Assembly: GCA_023105745.1 (NCBI GenBank)
Contig: JALGQZ010000002.1
Location: forward strand, 47,280,497-47,344,496
Origin: Austropuccinia psidii
Taxonomy: Eukaryota > Basidiomycota > Pucciniomycetes > Pucciniales > Sphaerophragmiaceae
DNA: 64,000 nt
Direction: 5' to 3'
How positions within the stretch are numbered: the first letter of the stretch is position 1; each line of letters starts with the position of its first letter. Of the stretch, positions 1 to 11,303 are shown one piece after another. The notes beneath the pieces are model-generated. The model saw only the letters and a program-made list of their open reading frames with translations. It had not been told where the DNA came from and did not search any database. The position numbers and the translations under genes were made by a program.

Positions 1-3000
1 TACCCAGAAATGTCACAGAAGATGGTGCATATGAAAATACTTAAAAAATGTGGAGGGGAACTAGAACATGCCCTAAGAAGCAGGTGTATAGAACCATGCT
101 CCACAGAAGAGTACATAAATGCACTAGAAGATATAGTGACAAGAACAAAAATTGGCAGGACTTGGAAAAAATTGGACATCAAAAGCCCAAATAAACCATT
201 TATCAAAAAAGATAAGTCAAAAGAATCCTTTAAGCCCAATACATCCAACAATAATGAGCAAAGAAAATGCCATAAATGTGGAGGTATTGGACACTTAGCC
301 AATAATTGCCTTAAAAAAGCAAAGATTAATGAAATTGTGGAAACAGAGAGCCACAATGACAAAGAAGAGGAATCTGACTCTGAAAAAGAGACAGAAGAGT
401 CAGAAAGCTCTGAAAGTGATGAAATCAATATAATTAATGCACAAATTAATAATATTGATATAATTTATGAAGTACTGGATGTTAATTCAAACTTGCCACA
501 AGTTGGAACATCTGACACAAACCTGACAAACATACAAGATGCCAAAATGTATAGAACCAAACCTGCAAGAGGAATGGGATATACAGCTGGAAAATCAAGT
601 ATTAGTATTGTTATGGTTGATAACCAAGAAGGAAAGGTTAACTTGGATACAGGAGCATATTGCACCTGTGTTGGCAAAAGTTACTTAAAAACCATTGTCC
701 CAGACTGGCAAGAAAAACTTATGCCAATAAAAGGTGTCAAATTTAGTAGTGCAAGTGAGAGCATGAAGCCCCTTGGAATAATTGATTTAACACTAATTTT
801 TCCTCATCCCTCACAATGTGTCAGAATCAAAGTAGAGTTTGTAGTAATGGACAACTGTACTAGTAATCATTTCATACTTGGGAATGACTACTTATCAATC
901 TATGGTATAGATATCTCCAACCAAAAGGATAGATATTTTACCATAGGAGATAATAAAAGACAAAAGTTTGGATTCTTAAATAACAAAAAACAAATCACAG
1001 TTATTAAGAATGAGGAAAAAATTCCAGAAAAAGAACTTTTTATATCTGAACAACTCAAAGAGGCAGAATTCAATCAAGAATTAACAGAAAAAATGAAAGA
1101 AAAATTGATTGACCTCTTATTTAAGTATAAAAATGCCTTTGCAACTGACAAAGAGCCACTAGGTGCCATAATTGGACATGAAGTGGATATAATTCTTAAT
1201 GTAGAAAAAACTTACCCACCTTTATTAAGAAGACCTGCTTATCCAGCCAGTCCAAGAGCTAGAGAAGCCCTAGAGGTGCACATTAAAGAATTAATGGACC
1301 TTGCAGTATTAAGAAAGGTTGGACACAATGAACAAGTAGAAGTTACTACACCTGTCATTATAACTTGGCATAATGGAAAATCAAGGATGGTAGGAGACTT
1401 CAGAGCCCTGAATACCTATACCATTCCAGACAGATATCCAATACCCAGAATCCATGAGACATTAACCCAATTGTCACAAGCTAAGTTCATCACAGCTATG
1501 GATGCTCTTAAGGGTTTTCATCAAAATGTCTTAACAGACAATGCCAAGAAACTACTAAGAATAATAGTCCATTGTGGAATTTTTGAATACTTAAGAATGC
1601 CATTTGGGATAAAAAATGCACCTTCCCATTATCAAAGAATGATGAATACCATATTTCCTGAAGAATTATCAGAAGGATGGTTAATAATCTACATTGATGA
1701 TATCATAGTTTGCTCAGAAACTTGGGAAAATCACCTGACAAGACTAGAAAGGGTACTACAGAAAATAGTCCAAGTAAATATGAAAATTTCATTGAAAAAA
1801 TGTCATTTTGCATATAGTGAATTAAAAGCCCTAGGACATGTAGTATCTGGCCTTAGTCTAGGCATAGACAAAAATAAAGTAGCAGCAGTACTACTTAAGC
1901 CAATGCCTCAAACCAAAAAAGAAATGCAATCATTTCTAGGATTTGCTGGTTACTATAGACAGCATATAAAGGACTTTGCAAAGATTGCTAAATCCTTGTA
2001 TAAGCTATGTGACCAACAAACAGTCTATGAGATGACAGAAGAAAGAGTCAAGGCATATGAAGAATTGAAAAATTCCTTGACAAATGCCCCATTTCTTCTG
2101 ATGCCAGATTGGAAACTACCCTTCAAACTGTACATTGATGCTTGTGGAGAAGGACTAGGTTCTGCACTTCACCAAACACAAATTATCAATGATAAACCAG
2201 TGGAAGGACCAATTTGTTTCATTTCAAGGCAGATAAAGCCAACAGAAGCAAGGTATGGAGCAAGCCAAATGGAATGCTTATGCCTAGTATGGGCTTTAGA
2301 AAAACTGCATTATTATTTGGATGGCACAGTATTTGATGTAATCACAGACTGTAATGCTGTGAAATCACTATTAAATATGAAGACTCCAAATAGACATATG
2401 CTGAGATGGCAAATTGCTATCCAAGAATACAGAGGAAATATGACTATTGTTCATAAATCTGGAAATATCCATAAAAATGCAGATGGTCTTAGCAGATGGG
2501 CTCTAGCAAATACCCCTGACAATCCAGCATGGGTACCACAAGAAGAGCACCATATAGAAGGAATATGTGTTACAGACATTGGCACAGAATTCTTTAACCA
2601 AGTTAAAGAAAGCTATAAGACAGACAAAAATTGCCATATCTTAAGCCAACTTCTAATGAAAGACTGCAAAGATCCATCACTTTCATCAAAACTAGATGAA
2701 ATATGGAAAAAGGCATATGATGAAGGAAGATTCCACCTCCTTGATGGAATCCTTTATCATAGAACAAAACACACATGTGTTATGGCCTTAACAGACAGAA
2801 CACTAATAAACACTATTTTACATGAGTGTCATGATAGTGTTGCATCTGGACATCTCTCAGAAGATAGGACACTAGAGAGGGTGAAAACCTGCTCTTGGTG
2901 GCCAAATTGGAAGAAAGATGTTGCAGAGTACTGCCAAACCTGTGACAGATGCCAAAAAGCCAACAGAGCCACAGGAAAGAAATTTGGAATGATGATCCAA

Positions 3001-4134
3001 ATCCAAGAACCAAAATCCCCATGGGAAATAGTTCATATGGACTGGGTAACAGCCTTACCTCCAGGAGGAGACAGGAGTTATAATGCATGTCTAGTGTTAG
3101 TTGACAGGTACAGTAAAACTCCCATGTTCTTACCATGTCATAAAGATGACACAGCTATGGATACAGCCATAATGATATGGAATAAAGTCATTATCCACAC
3201 AGGCTTATTCCAAAATATTATAGGTGACAGAGACCCAAAGTTCACTTCAGCATTATGGACAAACCTCCATAACTTGTTTGGGACAAAGTTATCATTCTCA
3301 ACAGCTTATCATCCTCAAACTGATGGTCTAGCAGAAAGAATGATACAAACCCTAGAGGATATGATCAGAAGATTCTGTGCTTATGGGCTAGAATTCAAAG
3401 ATTCTGATGGTTTTACCCATGATTGGTGTACACTAATACCAGCACTTGAACTGGCATATAAGACATCAATCCATTCTTCTACTGGCAAAACACCAGCAAT
3501 GCTAGAGAAAGGTTGGAATCCAAGACTTCCTTATGACACCCTCAAAAAGGACTTAGTGGATATACATCCAACAGCAAGCAGTTTCAAGATAATGCTTGAC
3601 AAAGCAAGACACCATGCAAACAGATGCATGCAAGATTCTTTTAAATATGCAAAAGAAAGATGGGATAAAAGTCATAAACCACCTGATTTCAAAATAGGAG
3701 ACTTGGTTTTAGTATCAACCCTTAATTTCAATAACATAAAAGGCCCAAAGAAATTGAAAGATTCCTTTGCAGGACCATTTATGATAAAAGCACTCCATGG
3801 ACCCAATGCTGTGCAATTAGAACTCACAGGTGAACTAATGAACAAACACCCAACTTTCCCTGTAAGTCTGATAAAACCTTACAGTTCAAGTGACAAGGAG
3901 TTATTTCCACTAAGAAATAAACCCCCACTTGAAATTCCCCCCTTGGAGGAAGGAGAGGAAAAGAAAATAGTAAAAGTCCTTAAAGAAAGAAGGACAAGAA
4001 ACAAAAAAGAAAGGGAATACCTTGTGAGGTATAGAAATTCAACTCAAGAAGATGAATGGCTACTTGAGAAAGATATAACAAATGCTGATAAATTACTAAG
4101 AAGGTTCAGACATGAAAGAAAACCTGAAAAATAA
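1..4134 (+). CDS. Gag-Pol polyprotein of element A1 (5'-partial)
   Basis: The frame is open from base 1: the codons before the ATG at 10 match the homologous gag of B1, so that ATG is internal. Numbering from it (1374 residues): CCHC zinc knuckle [14 protein letters not shown] at 87-100; aspartic protease DTGA from 213; reverse transcriptase with YIDD at 561-564; RNase H with [10 protein letters not shown] from 708, later Asp in ITDCNAV and NADGLSRW; integrase HHCC zinc finger (His938, His948, Cys978, Cys981); integrase catalytic Asp1011, Asp1073 and Glu1109 with the expected 35-residue gap; chromodomain-like end about 1313-1367. All inspected catalytic residues are present and there is no internal stop, so the protein is probably functional apart from the unseen N-terminus. 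Chromodomains in this group are known to target integration to heterochromatin. I saw essentially no CpG in the coding strand. Confidence 0.96.
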   Translation, partial: YPEMSQKMVHMKILKKCGGELEHALRSRCIEPCSTEEYINALEDIVTRTKIGRTWKKLDIKSPNKPFIKKDKSKESFKPNTSNNNEQRKCHKCGGIGHLANNCLKKAKINEIVETESHNDKEEESDSEKETEESESSESDEINIINAQINNIDIIYEVLDVNSNLPQVGTSDTNLTNIQDAKMYRTKPARGMGYTAGKSSISIVMVDNQEGKVNLDTGAYCTCVGKSYLKTIVPDWQEKLMPIKGVKFSSASESMKPLGIIDLTLIFPHPSQCVRIKVEFVVMDNCTSNHFILGNDYLSIYGIDISNQKDRYFTIGDNKRQKFGFLNNKKQITVIKNEEKIPEKELFISEQLKEAEFNQELTEKMKEKLIDLLFKYKNAFATDKEPLGAIIGHEVDIILNVEKTYPPLLRRPAYPASPRAREALEVHIKELMDLAVLRKVGHNEQVEVTTPVIITWHNGKSRMVGDFRALNTYTIPDRYPIPRIHETLTQLSQAKFITAMDALKGFHQNVLTDNAKKLLRIIVHCGIFEYLRMPFGIKNAPSHYQRMMNTIFPEELSEGWLIIYIDDIIVCSETWENHLTRLERVLQKIVQVNMKISLKKCHFAYSELKALGHVVSGLSLGIDKNKVAAVLLKPMPQTKKEMQSFLGFAGYYRQHIKDFAKIAKSLYKLCDQQTVYEMTEERVKAYEELKNSLTNAPFLLMPDWKLPFKLYIDACGEGLGSALHQTQIINDKPVEGPICFISRQIKPTEARYGASQMECLCLVWALEKLHYYLDGTVFDVITDCNAVKSLLNMKTPNRHMLRWQIAIQEYRGNMTIVHKSGNIHKNADGLSRWALANTPDNPAWVPQEEHHIEGICVTDIGTEFFNQVKESYKTDKNCHILSQLLMKDCKDPSLSSKLDEIWKKAYDEGRFHLLDGILYHRTKHTCVMALTDRTLINTILHECHDSVASGHLSEDRTLERVKTCSWWPNWKKDVAEYCQTCDRCQKANRATGKKFGMMIQIQEPKSPWEIVHMDWVTALPPGGDRSYNACLVLVDRYSKTPMFLPCHKDDTAMDTAIMIWNKVIIHTGLFQNIIGDRDPKFTSALWTNLHNLFGTKLSFSTAYHPQTDGLAERMIQTLEDMIRRFCAYGLEFKDSDGFTHDWCTLIPALELAYKTSIHSSTGKTPAMLEKGWNPRLPYDTLKKDLVDIHPTASSFKIMLDKARHHANRCMQDSFKYAKERWDKSHKPPDFKIGDLVLVSTLNFNNIKGPKKLKDSFAGPFMIKALHGPNAVQLELTGELMNKHPTFPVSLIKPYSSSDKELFPLRNKPPLEIPPLEEGEEKKIVKVLKERRTRNKKEREYLVRYRNSTQEDEWLLEKDITNADKLLRRFRHERKPEK

Positions 4135-4215
4135 AAAAAAGTTAAGTCTATTGAAGAGGTAGGACAGTGGATGATACCCTAATCACATATATCAGATTGT
4201 GGTACAATCTTTTTT

Positions 4216-4227
4216 GGTGGTAGGGAA
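4216..4227 (+). other. Polypurine-like tract of A1
   Basis: The tract GGTGGTAGGGAA lies directly before the TGTGAG start of the 3' LTR, where the plus-strand primer of LTR elements is located. It has two T interruptions and is weaker than the B-family tract AGGGGGAGGGAA. Confidence 0.6.
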
Positions 4228-4399
4228 TGTGAGCCTTTGAGATATGACCACATACCCAATAAGGTCACAAAAAAGACTCAGAATAATTATACCTTTAATA
4301 TAATTATATTAAAATTAATTAGAATAATTATACACTAAAAATAATTACTCAAATATACAAAAAATACCATAAATTGGTACTAAAATTGGTTTAACTTAA

Positions 4400-4665
4400 A
4401 AACCAATGAATCAACATGTAAAACAAATTATACCATTGGATTCCCCATGGAAAAATACACATATACCATTTTCATGGCATATCTGTAAAGTCAATATTTA
4501 AGGAATTATAAGGTATAATACCTTATAAAAACCATAAAAACTTATTTATCTCAGAAACTAATGAAACAACATGTAAAATAAATTGTACCAGTGGATTCCC
4601 CACAAAAATCCACATATAAAACAATTAATAAGCTAATTCCCAAAATCAATACTTAAGGAATTATC
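4400..4665 (+). repeat. Imperfect 155-bp-period tandem duplication inside the A1 LTR
   Basis: Copy one starts at 4400 (AAACCAATGAATCAACATG) and copy two at 4555 (AAACTAATGAAACAACATG). Both continue through TTGGATTCCCCA or GTGGATTCCCCA, an ACACATATA or CCACATATA motif, and TTAAGGAATTAT. The corresponding place in the A2 3' LTR shows a single copy. Confidence 0.75.
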
Positions 4666-5497
4666 CTGAATATATGCACTTTTTTGGTCAACACATATAT
4701 TCAGGGATCATAGCTAATATCTTCTAAACTATACATGCTAGAATGATGAACCAAAAATAAAGTTACCACATAATTACTGTAAGAACACAGATATGAACTT
4801 TATTTTGCAAATTATAAACAAGGTTAAGACTTATGAGGAAATATTGATAAAAATCAACAGAGCTGTTGACCACTTTGTTGTGAAAGTAGTCCAAACTTAA
4901 AAAAAAGTATACAGTTGGATTCTACTAGTTTATTCGAGAAGAATGACGTAATTTATATTATTAAATTCAGGGTATAACCCCCTGAAATCAAGGTTTGAAG
5001 TTTAAAATATTGAATTTCGACAGAAAAAATGAGTTACAAGAAAAATCATCAAAATTAGAGTTTTGATGATGTAATGAAAAGCTTTTGGCAGCATAATAAG
5101 GTTATGTCAGGCTATCAGAATTCACTCTCTGAATTGCTGTAGCGTGAAAACCTTAAAGGTTATTGAGGATCAAAGTTTGAGCTTAAATTGAGCTGTTATG
5201 ATCACATACTGTAACCTTAAATTAAGTTTAACAGTCTTAAGAGTGATAAAATTGGTGAATACTATTAGTTTATGATTAAAGCTAATAAAATCCACGAAAT
5301 TTGGGGTTCTTCCAAGCCTCTGATGTCATCAAACTTAGAGTTACAGTGATAACTCTAAATAATGGTGTAATAATGATGCAATATGGTTTGATCATGATGT
5401 AATCACCCTCAAACCTTAAAATATTGATCAATTCCAGTGGATATGATCAGTACACGTCTACTAGAAGCCTGTTGGACTCTAGGAGGGAGGTATTTAC

Positions 5498-5506
5498 TAT
5501 AAATAG
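5498..5506 (+). promoter_or_regulatory. TATA box of A1 LTR promoter
   Basis: TATAAATAG is followed by GCTCTTTTTACTC and the conserved CCCCTCAGACGCATC block. The equivalent position in both A2 LTRs also has a TATATA run followed by the same pyrimidine and CCCTCAGACAC context, which supports a conserved core promoter. In this 3' LTR it could drive transcription outward. Confidence 0.6.
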
Positions 5507-6235
5507 AGCTCTTTTTACTCTATTTACCCCTCAGACGCATCAAAAACATTAAATCAATTAAATCAAAGGTAATTTCTTTATTCTTTATATATAAAAGCAT
5601 TATATTATTAAAGACCAAAGACCTCCTTGCTATAATCATCTATTTTGACGTGATTAAATCATTTATTTAATTGTTTTTGTTAAAAAATCTCTATAAAACT
5701 CATTTCCACGTAAAAATCCAGAATAATTTGTAATTTTCTTTATTTTTATTGTAAATACAATTTGAAAAGGTTGTATTTATATTTTTTGGCGTAAAATATT
5801 TCAAAATTATTATATTAAGTGTTAAAAGTAGGTTATTTTCTCTTATTATAATAATTTCTCTATTATTACTCTCTTAATAATTCTTTAATTAATATAAATA
5901 GTATTTATATTAATTCATAACTTTAATATTAGTAATATTATTGTTATTAATTGTTTTTTATTAATAAAAAACAATTGTTTACGCTTTTATTATTTGTTGG
6001 TAACAATAATAAAGAGCTTTTTAAATATATTAATTATCTTATATTAATATATTTTTATAATATAAATTATATTATTATATTTATTTAATAATATAATTAT
6101 TTTACGCCATAATAATAATAATTATTTATTATTATTATATTTTTAATCTTATTTATTCAATTTATAAGGACATTCAGAGTACAATAAGTAATAATTTAGT
6201 AAATTTCCCTCATTGTTTCATAGTCAAACCTTACA

Positions 6236-6883
6236 TAAAGGGTGGAACCCCCTATTTCCTGTGGATCACTTGAAGAAAAATCCTCTATCTATCCACCCCA
6301 CAGCCAAAGACTTCCATGAAATGTGGAAGATATCTTGTGACCCAGATTCTAAGTGCATAGCTGAAGCCAAAGAATACAAAAAGCAGAGGTATGATAAGAC
6401 ACATGTGGAACCAGATTTCAAAGAAGGGGACCAGGTGTTAGTGTCTACACTCAACTTCAATAATATCAAGGTACCAAAGAGAATGAGAGACTCATTTGTT
6501 AGTCCCTTCACTATCATTAAGCTTATAGGGAGAAATGCAGTGGAGGTTAGACTCACAGAAGAGTTCTCTAGGCAACACCCAGTATTCCCAGTGAGTCTAG
6601 TCAAACCATACTTCCAGACAGGAGAGGACAATTCCCTTGCAAGAAGAGGACTTCCACTTCACCAAAAATAATGGAAATAGAAGACTCCCCTGGCCCTGTG
6701 AAGAAGATAATCAAGGCCAGGAAGATTAGACTGAGTGGTAAAGACCAAAGAAAATATTTGGTTATATTTAAAAACCAGACAGCAGACAAAGACAAATGGT
6801 TGGCAGGAGATGCCATACCAGATGTTAACCTTCATCTAAGAAGATTAAGGGCCTCTAGAAGGGCTGAAAAGTCTCATAAATGA
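6236..6883 (+). pseudogene. C1 integrase C-terminus and chromodomain, broken
   Basis: The reading frame begins at the A1 junction with GWNPLFPVDHLKKN, equivalent to [14 protein letters not shown] in A1. It runs through the integrase C-terminal part ([24 protein letters not shown]). A TAA at 6669-6671 stops this frame; the chromodomain-like part (KDQRKYLVIFKNQ) continues in another frame from 6671 to 6883, indicating a frameshift near the stop. The 5' remainder of pol is outside the window. Confidence 0.85.
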
Positions 6884-6895
6884 TGAGCCTTTTCT

Positions 6896-6907
6896 AGAGG
6901 GAGGGTA
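6896..6907 (+). other. Polypurine tract of C1
   Basis: AGAGGGAGGGTA immediately precedes the TGTCAGCC start of the C1 LTR, the expected site of plus-strand priming. It lies just downstream of the chromodomain stop codon. Confidence 0.65.
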
Positions 6908-8283
6908 TGTCAGCCTATGACTCAAAACCAGAGCACAAGCATGACAGACGAATACCATAAACCAATTGTAAAGCTAAGATACCACCATAGCATGCAGCTG
7001 AGCCAAACCAGCTCAGAAAGTATTACAAGAAAGAGTAAACTCACATTTTTCCAAATGCACAAGTCCCATCATCACAGGACAAAGAATAACAAAGTTATTC
7101 CTGCTCAAAGTTGTTTCTGAGCATAAACCTTAATTTTCACCTCTCATCTGTAATCCAGAGGAAAAGGCTTAACCCCAGAAAAAATCCAAATAGAGGCTCT
7201 AGGTAAGGGCTATCTAATGGTACTAGCCAAACTGAGCTAGCACCAAAACTAAAGAAGTTATGACAAAAATAAGGTCAAATAAGGATGAATAAAATATCCA
7301 TCTCTCATCTAACTTCTACAGTTTTAGTGTGGGATACTTGAAGTTTCATCCTTTTGGAAAGAGCACAATCAGGGCTATCTGATGGGGCCATCTATTTCCC
7401 CATATCTCATCTAGAACAAAAGCTATGGGGCAAACAATTTTGATACAGATATTGAGAAAATCATATATCTGAATAACAAACATCCTACATGGCATAACCT
7501 TGCCATATTTAATAGTACCCATACCAAATGGGGTACAATTTTTTAGATCTCATCCAGGGCTACACAATGAACCAACTTTGAGCCCAATATCACAAAGACT
7601 GACAGAGGTATAGCAGCTTTAAGTTTAAAATCCCACAATTGGGCCAATACAATTTTTCTGGGGGATACTATCTCATAGCTATGATTATGAGGTGTCAAAC
7701 AGACAGAGAAGCATTATTAAGCTTCAATACCTCATAGTTCATTCAATTCTGGGGACCCATATAGGCTCTGTACAGCATTCTACATGTCATACATGTCAGA
7801 AGAGGGCTGTGTGGTCCCCAGATGAAACCTTTCACCCTGTATTGGGGAAAACTGCCCATATGTAGTTTCAAAACCACATCTGAGCCCAATACAGAGTATA
7901 CAGGCCTAGTTAAAGCTACAAGCCAGTACTCTGAAGTAAAAAAATCTTGACTTCCTCTATATGGATGGTCTAGAGAGCCATTCCACCCCTTTTCAGGATA
8001 AAAGGAGGCCTTTTCTCTGCCAGAAAAGGATTCCCCATTGTTTTCTTAAATTTCTATGTAGTACAACTGTCAAAAACAGCTATACTGTTGGAAAACAAGT
8101 CAGGTATACTTTGAATCTAAGTATTGTAGTTCTTATTATAGTAATTCAACTGGTAAGACTGCAACTAGGGCTTTCAGCAGTGCTCACCACCACTATCTTC
8201 TAATAGTGAAGCCCTCATTACGTTATTTCAAAATCCTTATCATCTAAATCAAACCTTCTTTTAATTAATTCTACCATGTCACA
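6908..8283 (+). repeat. 3' LTR of element C1
   Basis: It starts TGTCAGCCTATGACTC and ends near CCATGTCACA. The family is supported by a diverged reverse-complement copy (C2): the block CATCACCACTAT...ACCATGTCACAGTCATA is shared between about 8185-8290 here and 10469-10550 in reverse. GGATAAAAGG near 7996-8005 may be the core promoter. The short frames inside are not protein-like. Confidence 0.75.
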
Positions 8284-10474
8284 GTCATAGTTGAAGTTTT
8301 AAATATTTTCATTACAGCTTCATTATAGACTCAGCCTGATTAAATTACTATTGTTCAATTAAAAAAACAGAAGTATGAGTATTTTTATAAATATTCACAT
8401 ATAAATCGGAATCTTAACATGTGTATTTCTTCCTTATGTATTTGGATAAATCCTTAAGAATCAATATAGATATTTGAACATTCTTATTTTATAATGACCT
8501 TAAATTAGATCAAGAGAATTATTAAGTAATTAAAGACTTTCTTATTGTATGAGGATGTGATGCAAGGGATAATATCTCACCATGGTTTTTTCTATAGAAA
8601 AAACATGCATCCATATATATCTGATAAGAAAACCTCTTTTGTCTTCATAAAGTGATATTTCATATCTCAAGACAAAACAAAATTTCTTGAAAATATAACT
8701 ACAGATATTATTTAAAAAGAATCAATCTACTAAAATAAAATATGAGTTTTTTAGACATTACAATTATTTCAGGTTAAAAACTTATGAAGAGATATTTTGC
8801 TTCTTTATAGTTACAATTGATAATAATTTAAAGATAAATTTTTTGTATAAATTTTATAGTTAGAAAATAAGTTTATTTCACAATCAGGATGTTAAAATTG
8901 GTAATTAGCCTGTTATCCATATATAAAATATTTCTAAATAATGGAATATCACTCAGGCCCATATGTAATATTCTCCCTTTAATTGATAAAAAATTGAAGA
9001 TTTTCTCTTCCAATTAAAGCTTTTTTATCACCCTATGAATTACTTGGTATTGGATAATTTTGAAATATGAAGAAAATAGCTTCATCTAGAAAATTACTTC
9101 AAAATAATATAGTTCAAAACATTTCTTATTTGAATGTTATTTATCTTTTTAAATCTAATTGAATTAAGAACAGGGATAAAATCATGTTAAAAAAGAAACT
9201 TCAGTTTAAATAGATAAAATATTCATATCATATATTCAACCAGTAAAATTATATCTTTAATATTTGAAAAGAGGTAAGTTTAATGTCTTTATATTATGAA
9301 TATTATTTTTTATTGATTTTTTCTTAGTTTAGAATTATTTTCTAATTAATTTATCTATAAATGCATTTTTGAATTTTATACAAGTTTTTCTTACTCATCT
9401 TTCAATTATAAACCTAAATTTACAGATGTCTTTTTATTTCCATCTATACATATATTGATCTCATGGGATTTACAGTTTCGCTGTCTCAAAAGAACCATTG
9501 TAATTGATGAAATTTTTTCAGTTAAAAAAACTCAATTAAACAATAAACTAATAAGTAAATTTATTTTCCTTGAAATGGGGGGCTCTTTTCATAGAAAATT
9601 AAATTCAACACAATCTACATATTTAGTATCTATCAATTGAAATTATAAAGACAGTTATTTTGCTAAATGCTAGTTTTTATCTGCTTTATTTTCTATTAGT
9701 TGGTAATTCGGGTTGTCCTGTGAAACCTTTGTCAAATACTTTCTTTAATCACCTTTCATTCCTTGAAACAGACTTATGAAGCTACTCAGAATATTTTTGA
9801 AGGTAAAAAATCTTTCAAAATGTTGGAACCAAGCATTCTTGCATTATATGAGGAGAATTAATTCCTTAAAAATTGTTTTATAATGACGTATAAAGAAAGA
9901 ACCCTCCCTTATTTTGGTAGATATTTTAAAAAATTGGCTTAGGACATTAGTTTGAGTAGAATTATTCAGAGCTAATATTGAAATTACTCAGAATATTTTT
10001 GAAAATTAAATGTAGCTTATTTACATATTAGCTCACAGAATTTTTCAGCCAAGCTTAAAAAATCATAAAGACCACTTAATAAATTCCTCATCCTCCTATA
10101 AATAGATCAACAAACATATTCTACCACGTTTTAATACTAATGAAAATTGAATTTTAGAATATCCTGCTGTGAAATATATCTCAGATCACAGTTAAAGCTC
10201 CTCTTAATAAGATGAACTATTTTATTTGAGCTATTTGTTTCATTACTTAGGCAATTAAAAAACAAGGAAGTTTTTTTAAAGCTTATTCTTAGAAAAATAA
10301 CATTGTTTTCAAACCCGTAAAGTTTAGCCAATAAGTATTTAGTATCTATATTCCCTTTTTATTACCATAATTACAGAAAAGATCAAGTATTTTTTGCTTT
10401 TTTTGACTCTGTTTCATAAATAACTCCTGTAATTTTGAGTCTATTAATTAGTAAATACACACTATATATATGAC
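8284..10474. other. AT-rich interval with no recognised gene
   Basis: About 2.2 kb separates the C1 LTR from the reversed C2 LTR. I see only short frames without protein-like composition. A short direct repeat, CTACTCAGAATATTTTTGAA near 9782 and TTACTCAGAATATTTTTGAA near 9983, is the only internal structure noted. It may be heavily decayed element sequence. Confidence 0.5.
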
Positions 10475-11303
10475 TGTGACATGGTAAAATATGCTTAAAG
10501 ATGAGATAAAAGAGCTCTATTATTGTGAAATAGTGGTGATGAGTACTGTGAGATCCCTGGTCCCCTTAATAATCAGCTGGGTTACTATGACAGTCAAAAT
10601 AATAACATAAATCATAATCATATCTGTTACTCTGAGGGTTAATTCTGTATAAGATAGTATAGCCACATAACAGTAAGCTTAAAAAATGATGGGGGTTTTC
10701 TCAGGGTAAAAAACCCTTTTGATCTTTAATTGTAGTGGAATTTTTCCATATTTATATAGTAGATATTGCTACTCTGGTGGATGAATTTTGGTTCAAAAAG
10801 TCCAATAATACAATTATTGGTTCTCAGATTTGGTTTTGAAACCACACCTTACCAATTTTCACCTATACAAGGTTGGAGCTTTCACCAATAAAAGGTTCAT
10901 AAATTTTCTAGAATCCAGGAAGATCCCAATTAGGTACATACAGAATCTAGATTAATTTTCTTTTTCAATTTATGAGTAATCAAATAATTAACATTATTTG
11001 AATTAATTTTATGCCTCATAATTCAATTATATGGGAGAGTATCCCACAGTAACATCATAAACAGGAAGGTGTGTGACTTATGCTTTGGGAATATTAATAA
11101 TCAATTAATAAAGAGACTTCTGATGGATCTGAAACCTCATGGTTTATTTTTATGGGCTGAAATACCGTCATACCACTTGGTTTGTGATTGTTGCCTTTGA
11201 TACTTCATATCTTGGTCATTTTTTAAGATTAAGGCCTCAAAAATTCATCAGATTATAGCCACAGATGAGCTCTAAAATAGCTTTTTTATTTTTACCTGTT
11301 TTC
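10475..11303 (-). repeat. C2 LTR, 3' segment (split by A2)
   Basis: The reverse complement matches the 3' half of the C1 LTR with many substitutions. Its terminal ACCATGTCACA block is read here as TGTGACATGGT at 10475. The copy is cut at 11303 by A2 and resumes at 31339. No coding sequence is seen on either side, so it is probably a solo LTR. Confidence 0.75.
11299..11303. other. Left target-site duplication of A2 (TTTTC)
   Basis: TTTTC immediately before the LTR end at 11304 is repeated exactly at 31334-31338 after the other LTR. A 5-bp duplication is usual for Ty3/gypsy integrases. Confidence 0.85.

Larger units (their letters stand above)
1..6235 (+). mobile_element. Element A1: Ty3/gypsy chromovirus-like LTR retrotransposon, 3' portion
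   Basis: The window opens inside the gag of a plus-strand Ty3/gypsy element. It shows the rest of gag-pol (1-4134), a purine tract (4216-4227) and one 3' LTR (4228-6235, TGTGAG...CCTTACA). The 5' LTR, primer site and gag N-terminus are outside the window. The sequence after the LTR (from 6236) continues in the integrase reading frame of another element, so A1 was inserted into C1. The predicted right-hand target duplication is TAAAG (6236-6240), but it cannot be confirmed without the left flank. A1 belongs to the same family as A2 (11304-31333), judged by near-identical protein segments and related LTRs. Confidence 0.93.
4228..6235 (+). repeat. 3' LTR of element A1
   Basis: The LTR begins TGTGAGCCTTTGAG and ends GTCAAACCTTACA, about 2008 bp. 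Both ends match the A2 LTRs at 11304-13041 and 29586-31333 (about 1.74 kb, opposite strand). A TATA-like box and a pyrimidine-rich start region lie near 5498-5560. The extra length relative to A2 is at least partly due to an internal duplication at 4400-4665. The last 600 bases are very AT-rich. Confidence 0.9.
6236..8283 (+). mobile_element. Element C1: 3' end of a Ty3/gypsy element interrupted by A1
   Basis: It consists of the C-terminal integrase and chromodomain coding remnant (6236-6883), a purine tract and one LTR (6908 to about 8283). Everything upstream in C1 is displaced by A1 and lies left of the window. Family C is distinct from A and B in its LTR, which starts TGTCAGCC. The right end is uncertain by a few bases. 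Confidence 0.8.

Noticed and set aside
10..12. ATG at 10 as the start of the A1 polyprotein
   Set aside because: The frame is open to base 1 and its upstream residues (YPE) match the internal gag of B1 (YPD), so the true start is left of the window.
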